Below are positions 1 through 9,542 of a stretch of 64,000 nt of DNA, one piece after another. Numbering within the stretch: the stretch's first letter is position 1; each line of letters begins with the position of its first letter. The notes beneath the pieces were generated by a model. The model worked only from the letters and a program-made list of their open reading frames with translations. It had not been told where the DNA came from and did no database searches. The DNA comes from Chloroflexota bacterium (GTDB taxonomy: Bacteria; Chloroflexota; Anaerolineae; Anaerolineales; Villigracilaceae), in assembly GCA_016219545.1 (NCBI GenBank), contig JACRMH010000022.1, forward strand, positions 101,108 to 165,107, in the 5' to 3' direction. Made by a program: the position numbers and the translations under genes.

Positions 1-256
1 TGAGGATCTCGTTGTGTGCGGAAATTTTTGCGCCCCTCATTTTTTTTCCGCTGACATCATGGGCGAGTATAAAGGCCTTCGTCAACAAATTCCTTGAGCC
101 TTTATTTAACTTCTCCCCGCCTTCGCCTGTCACGTGATATGTGATTCGGTCAGCTGATTCAAAAGAGACTTCATTCCAAATATTCAAAGCCAGCCCGAGA
201 CAATCAAAACCTGGACCTAAATTTGCAGATGTAGCTGGGACTCGGATTTTTATCAT
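1..256 (-). CDS. thrB: Homoserine kinase, N-terminal part, truncated by the window edge
   Basis: Reverse-strand translation from ATG at 256: MIKIRVPATSANLGPGFDCLGLALNIWNEVSFESADRITYHVTGEGGEKLNKGSRNLLTKAF..., the GHMP homoserine-kinase motif PATSANLGPGFDCLG. Not in the supplied ORF track. An in-frame alternative start lies at 283. Confidence 0.9.
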   Translation of the reverse strand, partial: MIKIRVPATSANLGPGFDCLGLALNIWNEVSFESADRITYHVTGEGGEKLNKGSRNLLTKAFILAHDVSGKKMRGAKISAHNEIL

Positions 257-374
257 GCCGACATTATAATCGGCGAAATTCATCGTCATTGCGAGGAGGG
301 TGGTTTTCCCGACGACACTTGCGCCGTGCGCCAGTGCGGTGAGCAATCTCTTTACAATGACAAACAGGAGATTC

Positions 375-1406
375 ATGTCTTACCAAGGATTGATCCACCG
401 CTACGGGCATCTGCTTGACCTGCCCTCCCATACACAAAATATTTCCCTGCTCGAAGGGAATACGCCTCTCATCCCCATGCCGCGTTTGGGGAAGGAGTTC
501 GGCTGTGAGTTATTCGTCAAGTTTGAAGGGTTGAATCCCACCGGCTCCTTCAAGGACCGCGGCATGACGGCCGCCATCAGTGAAGCCGTAGGTCGCGGCG
601 CACAGACCGTCATCTGTGCTTCTACGGGCAACACAGCGGCCTCTGCCGCGGCGTATGCATCGCGGGCGGGTCTGCGTTCCATTGTGCTGATTCCCGAAGG
701 TAAGGTCGCCGCAGGCAAACTTGCGGGAGCAATCGCTTATGGTGCGGAAGTGATCCAAATCCAGGGCTCATTCGATGATGCGCTTTCGCTGGTCGTGGAG
801 ATCACGCAAAAGACGCCGATAGCATTGGTCAACTCGATCAATCCATATCGCGTTGAGGGACAAAAAACTGCCGCGTTTGAAATTTGCGATGTGCTCGAAA
901 GCGCGCCGGATTGGTTATGTCTGCCCGTTGGCAATGCGGGCAACATCACTTCATATTGGGCTGGCTTTAAGCAATATCAAAAGGGACTGCCGCAAGTATT
1001 AGGCGTGCAGGCCGCAGGGTCCGCTCCGCTTGTGCTGGGCCATCCCGTGGATAAGCCAGAGACGATTGCCACCGCCATCCGCATTGGCCGCCCGGCGCGT
1101 GGGGAACAGGCTCTTGAAGCCGCGCAGCAATCCAATGGACGGATCATCGCAGTATCCGATGCGGAAATTTTATCGGCGCAGAAAATCCTTGCAAGCGAAG
1201 GCGTTTGGGTCGAGCCTGCCTCAGCGGCGGGGTTGGCCGGTTTGATTGCTGAGTCAACTCTCGGCAAGTTTGATGCGCGCGGAAAAAGGATCGTCGTCGT
1301 TTGCACAGGTCACGGCTTGAAAGACCCGTCCATCATCACCGAGTCATTCACGTCACCAAAAATAATCCCATCTCAATATGATGCCCTGATCGAAGTGATA
1401 GGATAA
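375..1406 (+). CDS. thrC: Threonine synthase
   Basis: PLP fold II protein (GLNPTGSFKDRGM, STGNTAASAAAYASRAG). Start moved from 300 to ATG 375, which has 'aggag' just upstream. Confidence 0.92.
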   Translation: MSYQGLIHRYGHLLDLPSHTQNISLLEGNTPLIPMPRLGKEFGCELFVKFEGLNPTGSFKDRGMTAAISEAVGRGAQTVICASTGNTAASAAAYASRAGLRSIVLIPEGKVAAGKLAGAIAYGAEVIQIQGSFDDALSLVVEITQKTPIALVNSINPYRVEGQKTAAFEICDVLESAPDWLCLPVGNAGNITSYWAGFKQYQKGLPQVLGVQAAGSAPLVLGHPVDKPETIATAIRIGRPARGEQALEAAQQSNGRIIAVSDAEILSAQKILASEGVWVEPASAAGLAGLIAESTLGKFDARGKRIVVVCTGHGLKDPSIITESFTSPKIIPSQYDALIEVIG

Positions 1407-1408
1407 AT

Positions 1409-2203
1409 ATGCCGACGATTTCTCTGACCACCGATTTTGGAACCCGCAATGGATTTGCGGGTGTGATGAAGGGCGTGATCTATAAAATTTCGCCCAATGC
1501 GAAAATTGTGGATATCAGCCACACCATCGCGCCGCAGGATATTCGCGAAGGCGCGTTCGCATTGTGGCGTGCCTATTCGTTCTTCCCGAAAGGCACGGTG
1601 CATCTTTATGTGGTGGACCCCGGCGTTGGCACGAAGCGCCGTCCGCTGGCCGCGCGGATCGGCGATCATTATTTTGTCGGACCCGATAACGGGCTGCTGA
1701 CTCCCATCCTCGAAGATGCCGAACACAAATTTGAAAAGATAGAATTTTTTGAATTGAGCAACCCCAAATATTTTTTGCCGAAGGTCAGCCGAACCTTTCA
1801 CGGGCGCGATATTTTTTCGCCCATTGCCGCGCATCTTGCCAATGGCATTTCGTTAAATGAATTTGGTCCTTCATTCTTTGACCCTGTCCGCATGAAAATG
1901 ACTCATCCTGAGAAAACATCGAATGGATTTACCGCCCATGTGACATTGATCGACATCTTTGGGAATATCTCCACCGATCTGTCCGCGTCTGCGCTTCAAG
2001 GTCAGACCGATGTGCTGTTTCGCCTGCGAGGAGCAGAAGTGAACGGGTTGGTTGAGACTTACGGGCATCGTTCTGCCGGTGACCTTGTAGCCGTTGTAGA
2101 TAGTGAAGAGTTCGTTGAGATTGCCGTAGTCAATGGGAATGCGGCGCAAAGACTCAGCGCTGAGGTCGGTGATGTGGTGGATGTGGTTTTCAGTGTAAAA
2201 TAA
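1409..2203 (+). CDS. SAM hydrolase / S-adenosyl-L-methionine hydroxide adenosyltransferase family (DUF62)
   Basis: LTTDFGTRNGFAGVMKGVI, VVDPGVGTKRRPLAARIGDHYFVGPDNGLL, typical of the DUF62/SAM_adeno_trans family. Confidence 0.9.
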   Translation: MPTISLTTDFGTRNGFAGVMKGVIYKISPNAKIVDISHTIAPQDIREGAFALWRAYSFFPKGTVHLYVVDPGVGTKRRPLAARIGDHYFVGPDNGLLTPILEDAEHKFEKIEFFELSNPKYFLPKVSRTFHGRDIFSPIAAHLANGISLNEFGPSFFDPVRMKMTHPEKTSNGFTAHVTLIDIFGNISTDLSASALQGQTDVLFRLRGAEVNGLVETYGHRSAGDLVAVVDSEEFVEIAVVNGNAAQRLSAEVGDVVDVVFSVK

Positions 2204-3828
2204 TGACGATGTCACATCTTCCCCTCGTTGTTGAAAACTTATCATTCCGCTACCGCCGCCGCGAAGAGTTGGCTATTCAGAATATCAATTTTGAATTGCA
2301 TCCGGGGCAGGTGATGTTGATTGCCGGCGCAAGCGGATGCGGCAAGACCACCTTAATGCGCTGTATCAATGGACTGATACCGAATACTTACAACGGCGAG
2401 ATGACAGGCGACATTCGACTATTCGGCAAATCAGTTAAAGAAATGGCGATGGTTGAGATTTCGCAGACAGTGGGGACTTTACTGCAAGACCCTGAACGTC
2501 AGATCCTTGGAAGTTATGTTTTGAATGAAGTGGCATTTGGCTTGGAAAGTCTCGGCGTCCCGCGCGGCGACATAATCCCGCGCGTGGAGAAGGCGCTGAG
2601 TCGTCTCGGCATTTTGCATTTGCGTGACCGCGAAACCTTTGGCACATCCGGCGGTGAGAAACAAAAGATCGCCCTTGCCGGTGTGCTCGCCATGGAACCA
2701 AAGATCCTCTTGCTTGATGAACCTCTCGCCAGCCTTGATCCTGCATCCGCGCATGAGGCTTTGGATGCCTTCCGCGTTTTGGCCGATGAAGGCTATTCCG
2801 TGATGGTCGTTGAACATCGTGTGGAAGATGTGCTTGCCATTCATCCTGAAGTGGTCATGTACATGGATGAAGGCAAGGTCGAATACTTCGGCGGCGTGGA
2901 AGGTCTGATGCAGGTCGTGGATTATCATCGCATCAAACTTCCCGCGCAGGTGGTGATGGATCGCGCGCACGGCCAAAAGCAGGAAAAAACTTTCGAAGCA
3001 ACGATCAGGCCGCAGGTCGGGAATGAAGCGGAACTGGTCCACTTTGATAATGTCCGCTTTCAGTACCATGAAGATTCGCGCGAGATCCTCAAAGGCATAG
3101 ACTTCAAGATCAATAAAGGCGATGTGATCGCGATCCTCGGACATAATGGTTCGGGCAAGACCACGCTTATGAAGCATACGCTGGGATTGTTAAAGCCCAC
3201 CCAGGGGCGGGTGTTGCTTGAAGGAAAGAATACGCGCCAGATCAGTGTTGCGCAAGCCGCGCATACGGTCGGTTATGTTTTTCAAAGCCCAACCCAAATG
3301 TTGTTCGCGCCGACGGTCAAGGAAGAACTTGCCTTCGGCCCGAAGAATTTGAAAATGTCTGAAGACGTGATCGAAAAAAATATTCAATGGGCAATTGAAA
3401 CCGTGCACCTGCCGGAAGAATTGCAAACGCCGCCGCTCGCGCTTTCGTTCGGCCAGCAAAAAAGGATCTCCATTGCATCCGTGCTTGCCATGCGCTCGCG
3501 TATTTTGATGATGGATGAACCCACCGCCGGGCAGGACTATTGGAATTACACCGCCTTCATGGACAGCATTTTGCAGATGCCCGGCTTTGATGCCATTCTT
3601 TTCATCACGCATGATGTTGACCTTGCCGTCGTTTATGCCAACCGCATCCTGCTTGTATATGATGGGCAGTTGATGGCAGATGGGACTCCTTATGATGTCT
3701 TGAGGGATGAGGCGCTTTTACGAAGATGCCGCGTCCTGCCGACCTCTTTGCTGCGTGCCAACATTGAGCATTATCCGCGCCTTGGGCAATTCCACCGCGC
3801 CGAAACCTTATCGCAATTCGTGAGTTAA
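2203..3828 (+). CDS. ECF transporter duplicated ATP-binding protein (two ABC ATPase domains in one chain)
   Basis: Two Walker A motifs (GASGCGKTT, GHNGSGKTT) and two signature/Walker B sets. Starts on the last base of the upstream stop (TAATG). Confidence 0.92.
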   Translation: MTMSHLPLVVENLSFRYRRREELAIQNINFELHPGQVMLIAGASGCGKTTLMRCINGLIPNTYNGEMTGDIRLFGKSVKEMAMVEISQTVGTLLQDPERQILGSYVLNEVAFGLESLGVPRGDIIPRVEKALSRLGILHLRDRETFGTSGGEKQKIALAGVLAMEPKILLLDEPLASLDPASAHEALDAFRVLADEGYSVMVVEHRVEDVLAIHPEVVMYMDEGKVEYFGGVEGLMQVVDYHRIKLPAQVVMDRAHGQKQEKTFEATIRPQVGNEAELVHFDNVRFQYHEDSREILKGIDFKINKGDVIAILGHNGSGKTTLMKHTLGLLKPTQGRVLLEGKNTRQISVAQAAHTVGYVFQSPTQMLFAPTVKEELAFGPKNLKMSEDVIEKNIQWAIETVHLPEELQTPPLALSFGQQKRISIASVLAMRSRILMMDEPTAGQDYWNYTAFMDSILQMPGFDAILFITHDVDLAVVYANRILLVYDGQLMADGTPYDVLRDEALLRRCRVLPTSLLRANIEHYPRLGQFHRAETLSQFVS

Positions 3829-3895
3829 TATTTGTGATGTGTTCTTTCGGACTGGCAGAATGCCGTCCGCCAAAATTATTCTTATGGAGGAAGAA

Positions 3896-4444
3896 ATGCA
3901 AAACAAATCACTTTGGAAGTTTGGAACCCGCGAGGTAGTTTATTCAGCGATTGGCGCGGCTTTGTATGCCGTGCTTGGTATCGCCACGAACTTCCTGCAA
4001 TTGCCCAGCGCGGGCAATGTGTCATTCCGCCCCGCCGTCGCGATCCCCATGTTCTTCGGCATTGCCTTTGGACCCGTCGTCGGGTTCATCGCCGGCTTCC
4101 TCGGCAACATCATCGCCGACCTTGTCTCCGGTTATGGATTCTGGGTTTGGTGGGATCTTGGCAATGGTCTCATGGGTCTCGTGGCCGGTTTGATGGCCTT
4201 CTCCTTTGTCGGTTTCAAGACCCAGGGGACTTTGCTCAAGGCTGAGCTCTTTGTCATCCTGGGCGTAGTCGTTGGTATGGGTGTGGCCTCCCTCTCTGAA
4301 ATGTGGGTTTCCGGCGCTGATATCAATACAGTGATCTTCGGCAACTTCATTCCCGCCGCAGTTGCAAACCTTGTCAATGGATTGATCCTCGTACCGATCC
4401 TGATGATCGCGTATGACGCGGTCGTATCCCGTTCTGGAAAATAA
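3896..4444 (+). CDS. ECF transporter S component (UPF0397/riboflavin-transporter-like)
   Basis: Hydrophobic; FRPAVAIPMFFGIAFGPVVGFIAGFLGNIIADLVSGYGFWVWWDLGNGLMGLVAG. Start placed at ATG 3896 behind 'ggagg'. Confidence 0.82.
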   Translation: MQNKSLWKFGTREVVYSAIGAALYAVLGIATNFLQLPSAGNVSFRPAVAIPMFFGIAFGPVVGFIAGFLGNIIADLVSGYGFWVWWDLGNGLMGLVAGLMAFSFVGFKTQGTLLKAELFVILGVVVGMGVASLSEMWVSGADINTVIFGNFIPAAVANLVNGLILVPILMIAYDAVVSRSGK

Positions 4445-4451
4445 ATTAACA

Positions 4452-4486
4452 TGTTTGAGCGCAGGTCTCAGACCTGCGCTCAAACA
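4452..4486. repeat. Word palindrome between ECF S and T component genes
   Basis: TGTTTGAGCGCAGGTCT-C-AGACCTGCGCTCAAACA, perfect 17-bp arms. Confidence 0.85.
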
Positions 4487-4496
4487 CTGATACCTT

Positions 4497-5375
4497 ATGC
4501 TGGTTACCTGGGCTTATCGCGTCCGTAAAAGTTTAATGGGGAGTTTTGATCCGCGTGCGCGCTGGATTTTTTCGTTCGCCTTTCTTATTTCCGCAACTCA
4601 ATTCTGGGATGCGCGTTTTCTCGTTGTATTATTTGTCCTTGCCTTTCTTTGGTATTTTTCCGCACGTGTGCCGTTCAAAGAAACGCGCCGCGCGTGGACC
4701 TTTGTCTGGTTCCTGCTCTTGATCATGATCGTGGTCAACACGATTCTCACTGGCGGCGGTGCGGGGGGCGTTGTCCCTGAGGGCGGGCATGTGGTCTGGC
4801 CGAACGGAATTCCGATCCCATTAACCGCGTGGCATTTTCATTTCGGTCTGACTTATGAACGTCTTTGGTTCGCGCTCTGCCAGATTTTGCGTATTGGCGG
4901 AATTTCTGCTGTCTTCGTGATCATCCCCTTTTCAATGGACCCGCGTTCATACGGCGTGACCTTTCGCGGGCTGGGCTTCCCCGACAAATTTGCTTATTCC
5001 ATGGAACTCGCATTTCGCTATGTTCCAACTATTGCGCGTGATTTCGGCGTGACAGTGGATGCACAGCGCGCACGCGGATATGAAGTGGAAGGTTCAGGCG
5101 GCGGCATCTTCAAGCAAATTTTGCGGACAGCACCTTTGATCGTTCCGGTGACTATGAACTCCATTCTTACAGGCGAAGATGTGGCCAATGCCATGGATCT
5201 GCGCTGCTTTGGACGTGGTCCGCGCACATGGCTGTATAAACTTGAATATCACTGGCAGGATTATTTGCTGATCGCATTCAGCATACTTTTATTGCTTGCA
5301 AGCTTGGCAATTGTCTATGGGCTAAAGTTGGGAGATTTCTGGGTGCCTGAATTTTTGATCCGGATGATTTCGTAA
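4497..5375 (+). CDS. ECF transporter T component (EcfT/CbiQ-like)
   Basis: Polytopic membrane protein with DPRARWIFS start and an AQRARGYEVEG-type EcfT motif; follows the ATPase and S component. Confidence 0.87.
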   Translation: MLVTWAYRVRKSLMGSFDPRARWIFSFAFLISATQFWDARFLVVLFVLAFLWYFSARVPFKETRRAWTFVWFLLLIMIVVNTILTGGGAGGVVPEGGHVVWPNGIPIPLTAWHFHFGLTYERLWFALCQILRIGGISAVFVIIPFSMDPRSYGVTFRGLGFPDKFAYSMELAFRYVPTIARDFGVTVDAQRARGYEVEGSGGGIFKQILRTAPLIVPVTMNSILTGEDVANAMDLRCFGRGPRTWLYKLEYHWQDYLLIAFSILLLLASLAIVYGLKLGDFWVPEFLIRMIS

Positions 5376-5421
5376 ACAGGTTGCTTCACCAAAATGCGGC
5401 TCGCAACGACATGTAAAATAA

Positions 5422-5450
5422 AAAATCCGCCGTTCATCGCGGCGGATTTT
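5422..5450. terminator. Bidirectional hairpin terminator between convergent genes
   Basis: AAAATCCGCCG-ttcatcg-CGGCGGATTTT. Confidence 0.75.
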
Positions 5451-5453
5451 AGT

Positions 5454-6272
5454 TTAATGATGCTGGTAGGTTTCCCCGGCTGTCACTTTGAAATCGAGCC
5501 GGTTTTGTTCGGGGGCGAAAACGCAGGTGGCAAAATCTGTGAAGGCGCAGGGCGGGCAATAGGCTTTGTTGAAGTCTATGAAAATCTTTCCATCGGCTTC
5601 CACCTCGGCTACAAGATAGCGGCCGGTGGGGTAAGTCTCGTCCTGGCTGGTGGGGTCTGAGAAGCGGATGAAGAATGTGCCGTCATCTTCCTTGTTAATA
5701 TCCAGTTGATAATCTTTATTGTTGAATTGGAATGAAAGATAACCGTCAACTGGGAATTCTGATTTCTCACCGGTGACACCCGGAAAGTAGGACATCTTTG
5801 GGCGGTCGTAGGGAGTGTATGTGGCAGGGAGGCGAAAATCTTCATTGATGTCGAACCAGGTACGGGCGGGGAAAGACTGTCGCTCTTTGCGCTGGTTATC
5901 CCAAAGGCGGACACCGAATTTATTTCCGCGTTGAATGACAACGAGTTGGACATCCTCTAACTGGATGTAGCTTGGGTCGTCTGACGTGTCAGGCTGTAGG
6001 ATGGCGAAGTCGGTTTCCGTGCTGTTCACTTTTATTTTTTTTGCGGGGTCTGTGCGCAGGGAGACCGACCTGCCATTATATTCAAGGTGGCCGATGTTGG
6101 CAGGGAGACGCTCCGGCAGCAAAATTTCAGACTTAGGGTCGGAGCCAAGCAGGTTCTTGCCAAGTTTCAACCAATAAAGACCTGCGAGTGCGAGCCATCC
6201 ATTTTCCTTGCGGATGGTTTCATTGCGCTCTTTGCGCCATTCATTGATGGTTTGCTGATACGTGTTTGTCAT
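5454..6272 (-). CDS. DUF1684 family protein
   Basis: EWRKERNETIRKENGWLALAGLYWLKLGKNLLGSDPKSEILLPE; PTGRYLVAEV...IDFNKAYCPPCAF. Confidence 0.8.
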   Translation of the reverse strand: MTNTYQQTINEWRKERNETIRKENGWLALAGLYWLKLGKNLLGSDPKSEILLPERLPANIGHLEYNGRSVSLRTDPAKKIKVNSTETDFAILQPDTSDDPSYIQLEDVQLVVIQRGNKFGVRLWDNQRKERQSFPARTWFDINEDFRLPATYTPYDRPKMSYFPGVTGEKSEFPVDGYLSFQFNNKDYQLDINKEDDGTFFIRFSDPTSQDETYPTGRYLVAEVEADGKIFIDFNKAYCPPCAFTDFATCVFAPEQNRLDFKVTAGETYQHH

Positions 6273-6360
6273 GCTGGCATTATACCTGTACTAAAAAGAC
6301 TTCGGAAGATTTGTTGAAAAAGACGCCCCACCTGTAAAGGTGGGACGTTGTGATTTGTGT

Positions 6361-6954
6361 TTAGATCGAGATAGCCGGAACCGAGAAATAAATAATTAAC
6401 CCAATTACAAAGATGATGACCGATAGCAGGGAGAAGAAGGGTCGTAACTTGCCATCCTCTTTGTTTAGGGAGGCCCATGCTGCGAACGCAAGACCGATTG
6501 CCATGATCGTTAGAATGAGTTGAAGTTGATCGCCGAGTTCATCATATTGTGAACCGATCTCAAAATTAGCATCGGATTCTTCAAAGTAGCCGTCAGACTC
6601 GGCATACATATCTTCGTAATATTGATCGTCCCAAACAGTTTCAGGGTCGCGTTCAATTGCCGCGTTGAGCTGTTCAGAAAAACTTGACTGGTAATATTCG
6701 GCAATTTCGGGACGTTCATCCGCGTTCAGGTACCAATTGTCGAAGTAATTGTAATCCTGGGTAATATCTTGATTCGTGCGTAAGTATTCTGCGTTGCCGT
6801 CGTTCAGGGATTGCATACCCTTTAATTCATATTTGTTTTGTTCTGAATCAGCCATTGCGCCCTGATAACTGGCCGCGGCGGTAAAAATGCTCAATAATGC
6901 GATCATTGCGCCAAGGAAAATATCATTGCCTAAAATACTAAAAAACTTCTTCAT
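6361..6954 (-). CDS. Hypothetical membrane protein
   Basis: N-terminal TM plus two C-terminal TM segments and an acidic middle region. Confidence 0.6.
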   Translation of the reverse strand: MKKFFSILGNDIFLGAMIALLSIFTAAASYQGAMADSEQNKYELKGMQSLNDGNAEYLRTNQDITQDYNYFDNWYLNADERPEIAEYYQSSFSEQLNAAIERDPETVWDDQYYEDMYAESDGYFEESDANFEIGSQYDELGDQLQLILTIMAIGLAFAAWASLNKEDGKLRPFFSLLSVIIFVIGLIIYFSVPAISI

Positions 6955-7104
6955 TTATTTTTTCTCTCCTCTTGGATGTGGATTGGACTACAGACCGTGA
7001 AGCCGGCGATAGTTTACCAGAATTTGGGGATTGAATGTTTACAGTTTTGTTATAAAATGGTGACGCTTTGAAGAACCAAAATCCATTCCACCAAGGAGAG
7101 AATT

Positions 7105-7659
7105 ATGGGATTAAAACCCGACCACTGGATCCGCAAGATGGCACACGAACAGAAGATGATCGAACCCTTTGTTGAGAATCAAGTCCGTGAGGGAGTGATC
7201 TCCTATGGCGTTTCATCATACGGATATGATGTGCGTGTTGCAAATGAGTTTAAGATTTTTACCAATGTCTATTCCGCGACCGTTGACCCCAAGAACTTTG
7301 ACGTTAAATCCATGGTGGATTTTGTGGGGGATGTGTGTATCGTCCCGCCGAACTCGTTTGCCTTGGCGCGCACCATAGAATATTTCCGTATTCCGCGCAA
7401 GGTGTTGACGGTTTGTTTGGGGAAGTCTACATACGCGAGATGCGGCATCATTGTCAATGTGACTCCGTTCGAGCCGGAGTGGGAGGGATTTGTCACATTG
7501 GAAATTTCCAATACCACGCCATTGCCCGCAAAGATCTATGCCAACGAAGGGCTGGCGCAGGTCCTATTCTTTGAGGCGGATGAAGAGTGCGATATTTCCT
7601 ACGCGGATAAAAAAGGGAAATATCAAAAACAGCAATCCATTGTTTTGCCCAAGTTGTAA
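7105..7659 (+). CDS. dcd: dCTP deaminase
   Basis: [68 protein letters not shown]. Confidence 0.95.
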   Translation: MGLKPDHWIRKMAHEQKMIEPFVENQVREGVISYGVSSYGYDVRVANEFKIFTNVYSATVDPKNFDVKSMVDFVGDVCIVPPNSFALARTIEYFRIPRKVLTVCLGKSTYARCGIIVNVTPFEPEWEGFVTLEISNTTPLPAKIYANEGLAQVLFFEADEECDISYADKKGKYQKQQSIVLPKL

Positions 7660-7669
7660 AAGAGTTTCG

Positions 7670-7737
7670 CCACAGAGCGCACTGAGATCACTGAGAAAAC
7701 CTTTTTAAAATCTCTGCGTGCTCCGTGATCTCAGTGG
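7670..7737. repeat. Inverted array of ~9-nt units (CACTGAGAT-like), just downstream of the dcd stop
   Basis: Left arm CACAGAGCG CACTGAGAT CACTGAGAA; right arm, reverse complement, CACTGAGAT CACGGAGCA CGCAGAGAT. Confidence 0.75.
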
Positions 7738-7740
7738 TAA

Positions 7741-8735
7741 AAGTTTTTGGCTCATATGTAAAGGATGTGCAGAGAGATGATAAACTTTGGAAATGGAATT
7801 TCCAATCACAGAACTGCTTGACTATGAAAATAGCACTGAGTGGATACTCAAGCATTTTCATCCAAAGGGACTACAGTGTCCCAAGTGTAAAAAGACTGTT
7901 AAACAATCACGTAAGTTCAGACGCACCCAAACCAGCGAATTGGTTGTACATCGGTGTTACAACTGTGACACAATCTACAACTTATATACAGGCACTATCT
8001 TTCAAGGAAGCCAGTGGAGCGTGAAGCAAGTGGTACTCCTGATGCGAGGCATTTGCAAAAAAGGTGAGACGACACGGGAACTGGCAGCCGAACTTGGCTT
8101 GAGCTACAAAACTGTATTGGTCATGCGGCATAAGGTGCAAGACAACGCAGAACTTGAACAACCGAATACACCACTCCCTGACAGCCATTCGGAAACAGAC
8201 GAAATGTTTCAAAATGCGGGGGAAAAAAGGTGTACTTCATCCCGATCCTGAGGATCCACCACGAAAACGAGCGAATAAACAACGTGGACACGGGACCTAT
8301 GATAATGACCGACCTCCCATCGTTGGAACAGTAGGACGCGAAAGTGACCAAGTGCGTTTACGGGTAGTTCATAATACAAATCGAAAAACCCTCGAAGCTC
8401 ATGTCCATCAGTTTACGAACAAAGAAGCAACCTGTTACACCGATGATTGGCAAGCCTACAATCACATCATTCGAGAACATCTCACTGTTTGTCACGCCGA
8501 TCATGAATGGGCTCGCGACGATAATGGCGATGGTATTCGAGAAGTTCATACAAACACTATTGAAGGAATGTGGACAGATGTCCGAAACTATCTACGTCCT
8601 TTCAAAGGTGTCCATAAAGACTATCTGAGCGGTTATGTGGCAATGACTGAGTTTCGTAGAAACCTCAAACGCATTTCACCTGAGTTCATTGCCGCTCTCG
8701 TTACTCTGCACACCGATGACACATGAGCCAAGTTT
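7741..8735 (+). mobile_element. IS1595-type insertion sequence (boundaries approximate)
   Basis: Transposase with DDE-type ETDEMFQNAGEKG motif. Candidate terminal inverted repeats TTGGCTCATATGT (7747-7759) and ACACATGAGCCAA (8719-8731), 12/13 identical. Confidence 0.7.
7787..8726 (+). pseudogene. IS1595-family transposase split by a 1-nt frameshift
   Basis: ORF 7787-8251 continues in the frame of ORF 8154-8726. Removing one A from the A6 run at 8223-8228 restores ...ETDEMFQNAGEKGVLHPDPEDPPRKRANKQRGHGTYDNDRPP... Confidence 0.8.
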
Positions 8736-8748
8736 TTTCCTGCCACAT

Positions 8749-8782
8749 AAAAAGAACTGCTCCTTGCGAAGCAGTTCTTTTT
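8749..8782. terminator. Bidirectional terminator hairpin
   Basis: AAAAAGAACTGCT / AGCAGTTCTTTTT, perfect 13-bp arms. Confidence 0.8.
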
Positions 8783-9542
8783 ATAAAATCACATTGAAGT
8801 ATTTCTTGAGAATTGATCCCCGGTCATCTTCTTTGACTTCCTGTGTGGTGCGGTTCCCGTTTGATGTGACGATCAACTTGTCATTATCCAATGAAACGCG
8901 GCCATCTTCCGTGAGCCGCGAGATGATCCGCTTTCTTGTGAATATGGATTGCGGTGACGACTGGTGATAAAGACAGGCATCCAGGTATTCATCCGGGAAC
9001 CTATGCGGGATGATGTCGAAAAAGTATTGACGTTCGTGTGAGCCGTCATAATCACGCTGCCAGAGTTGGTATCCGTTATTAAATTGTTCCAACCAGTAAC
9101 CCCGTGCGCCCTGGACCTGTTCATTGGGATCGTCCAAATTTAATGGTTCTGTGAAGGAGTCGCCCCAGCCAACATCCACCAGCCAGCGCGTGGGATCTTT
9201 TGGGATATGTACCATGAGTGTGAGGTGATCAAAGTCAATGCCGAAGGTATCGTCCTTCTCATGGTAATCACGTGCGTTGAGATAGGTGACCTCGTAGCCG
9301 ATCTCTTTCAACAGCCAGGCAAAGAGTCCGTTTAGCTCATAACAAAATCCGCCGCGTTGACGGGTAATGAGTTTGTCCCATAGCGATTTCTCGTCAAGCA
9401 GAATGGGACGATCGAGCCCAATATCCAAATTTTCAAACGGGACGCTAAGCATGTGCGCAAATTGAAGTCCGCGCAGGGTTTCAAGATTTGCCTTCACGTC
9501 AGGCGCGTAGCCAATTCGGTGTAAGTATTCCTGTAACTTCAT
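8781..9542 (-). CDS. Arylamine N-acetyltransferase
   Basis: HMLSVPFENLDIGL, RQRGGFCYELNGLF (catalytic Cys), HLTLMV, VDVGWGDSF. Confidence 0.92.
   Translation of the reverse strand: MKLQEYLHRIGYAPDVKANLETLRGLQFAHMLSVPFENLDIGLDRPILLDEKSLWDKLITRQRGGFCYELNGLFAWLLKEIGYEVTYLNARDYHEKDDTFGIDFDHLTLMVHIPKDPTRWLVDVGWGDSFTEPLNLDDPNEQVQGARGYWLEQFNNGYQLWQRDYDGSHERQYFFDIIPHRFPDEYLDACLYHQSSPQSIFTRKRIISRLTEDGRVSLDNDKLIVTSNGNRTTQEVKEDDRGSILKKYFNVIL

Noticed and set aside
3829-3895. Riboswitch upstream of the ECF S component
   Set aside because: The gap is short and I recognise no riboswitch core; only an ordinary Shine-Dalgarno is clear.
5394-5660. Plus-strand ORF overlapping the DUF1684 gene, and similar antisense ORFs throughout the track
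   Set aside because: They are antisense or out-of-frame shadows of well-supported genes, with unnatural composition and no recognisable motifs.
8223-8229. A AAA AAG heptamer in the transposase as a programmed -1 frameshift site
   Set aside because: The downstream ORF is reached by a +1 (or -2) shift, not -1. A single A insertion explains it more simply.
8154-8726. ORF 8154-8726 as an independent gene
   Set aside because: It is the C-terminal half of the same transposase after a 1-nt frameshift; its first residues are out-of-frame N-terminal sequence.
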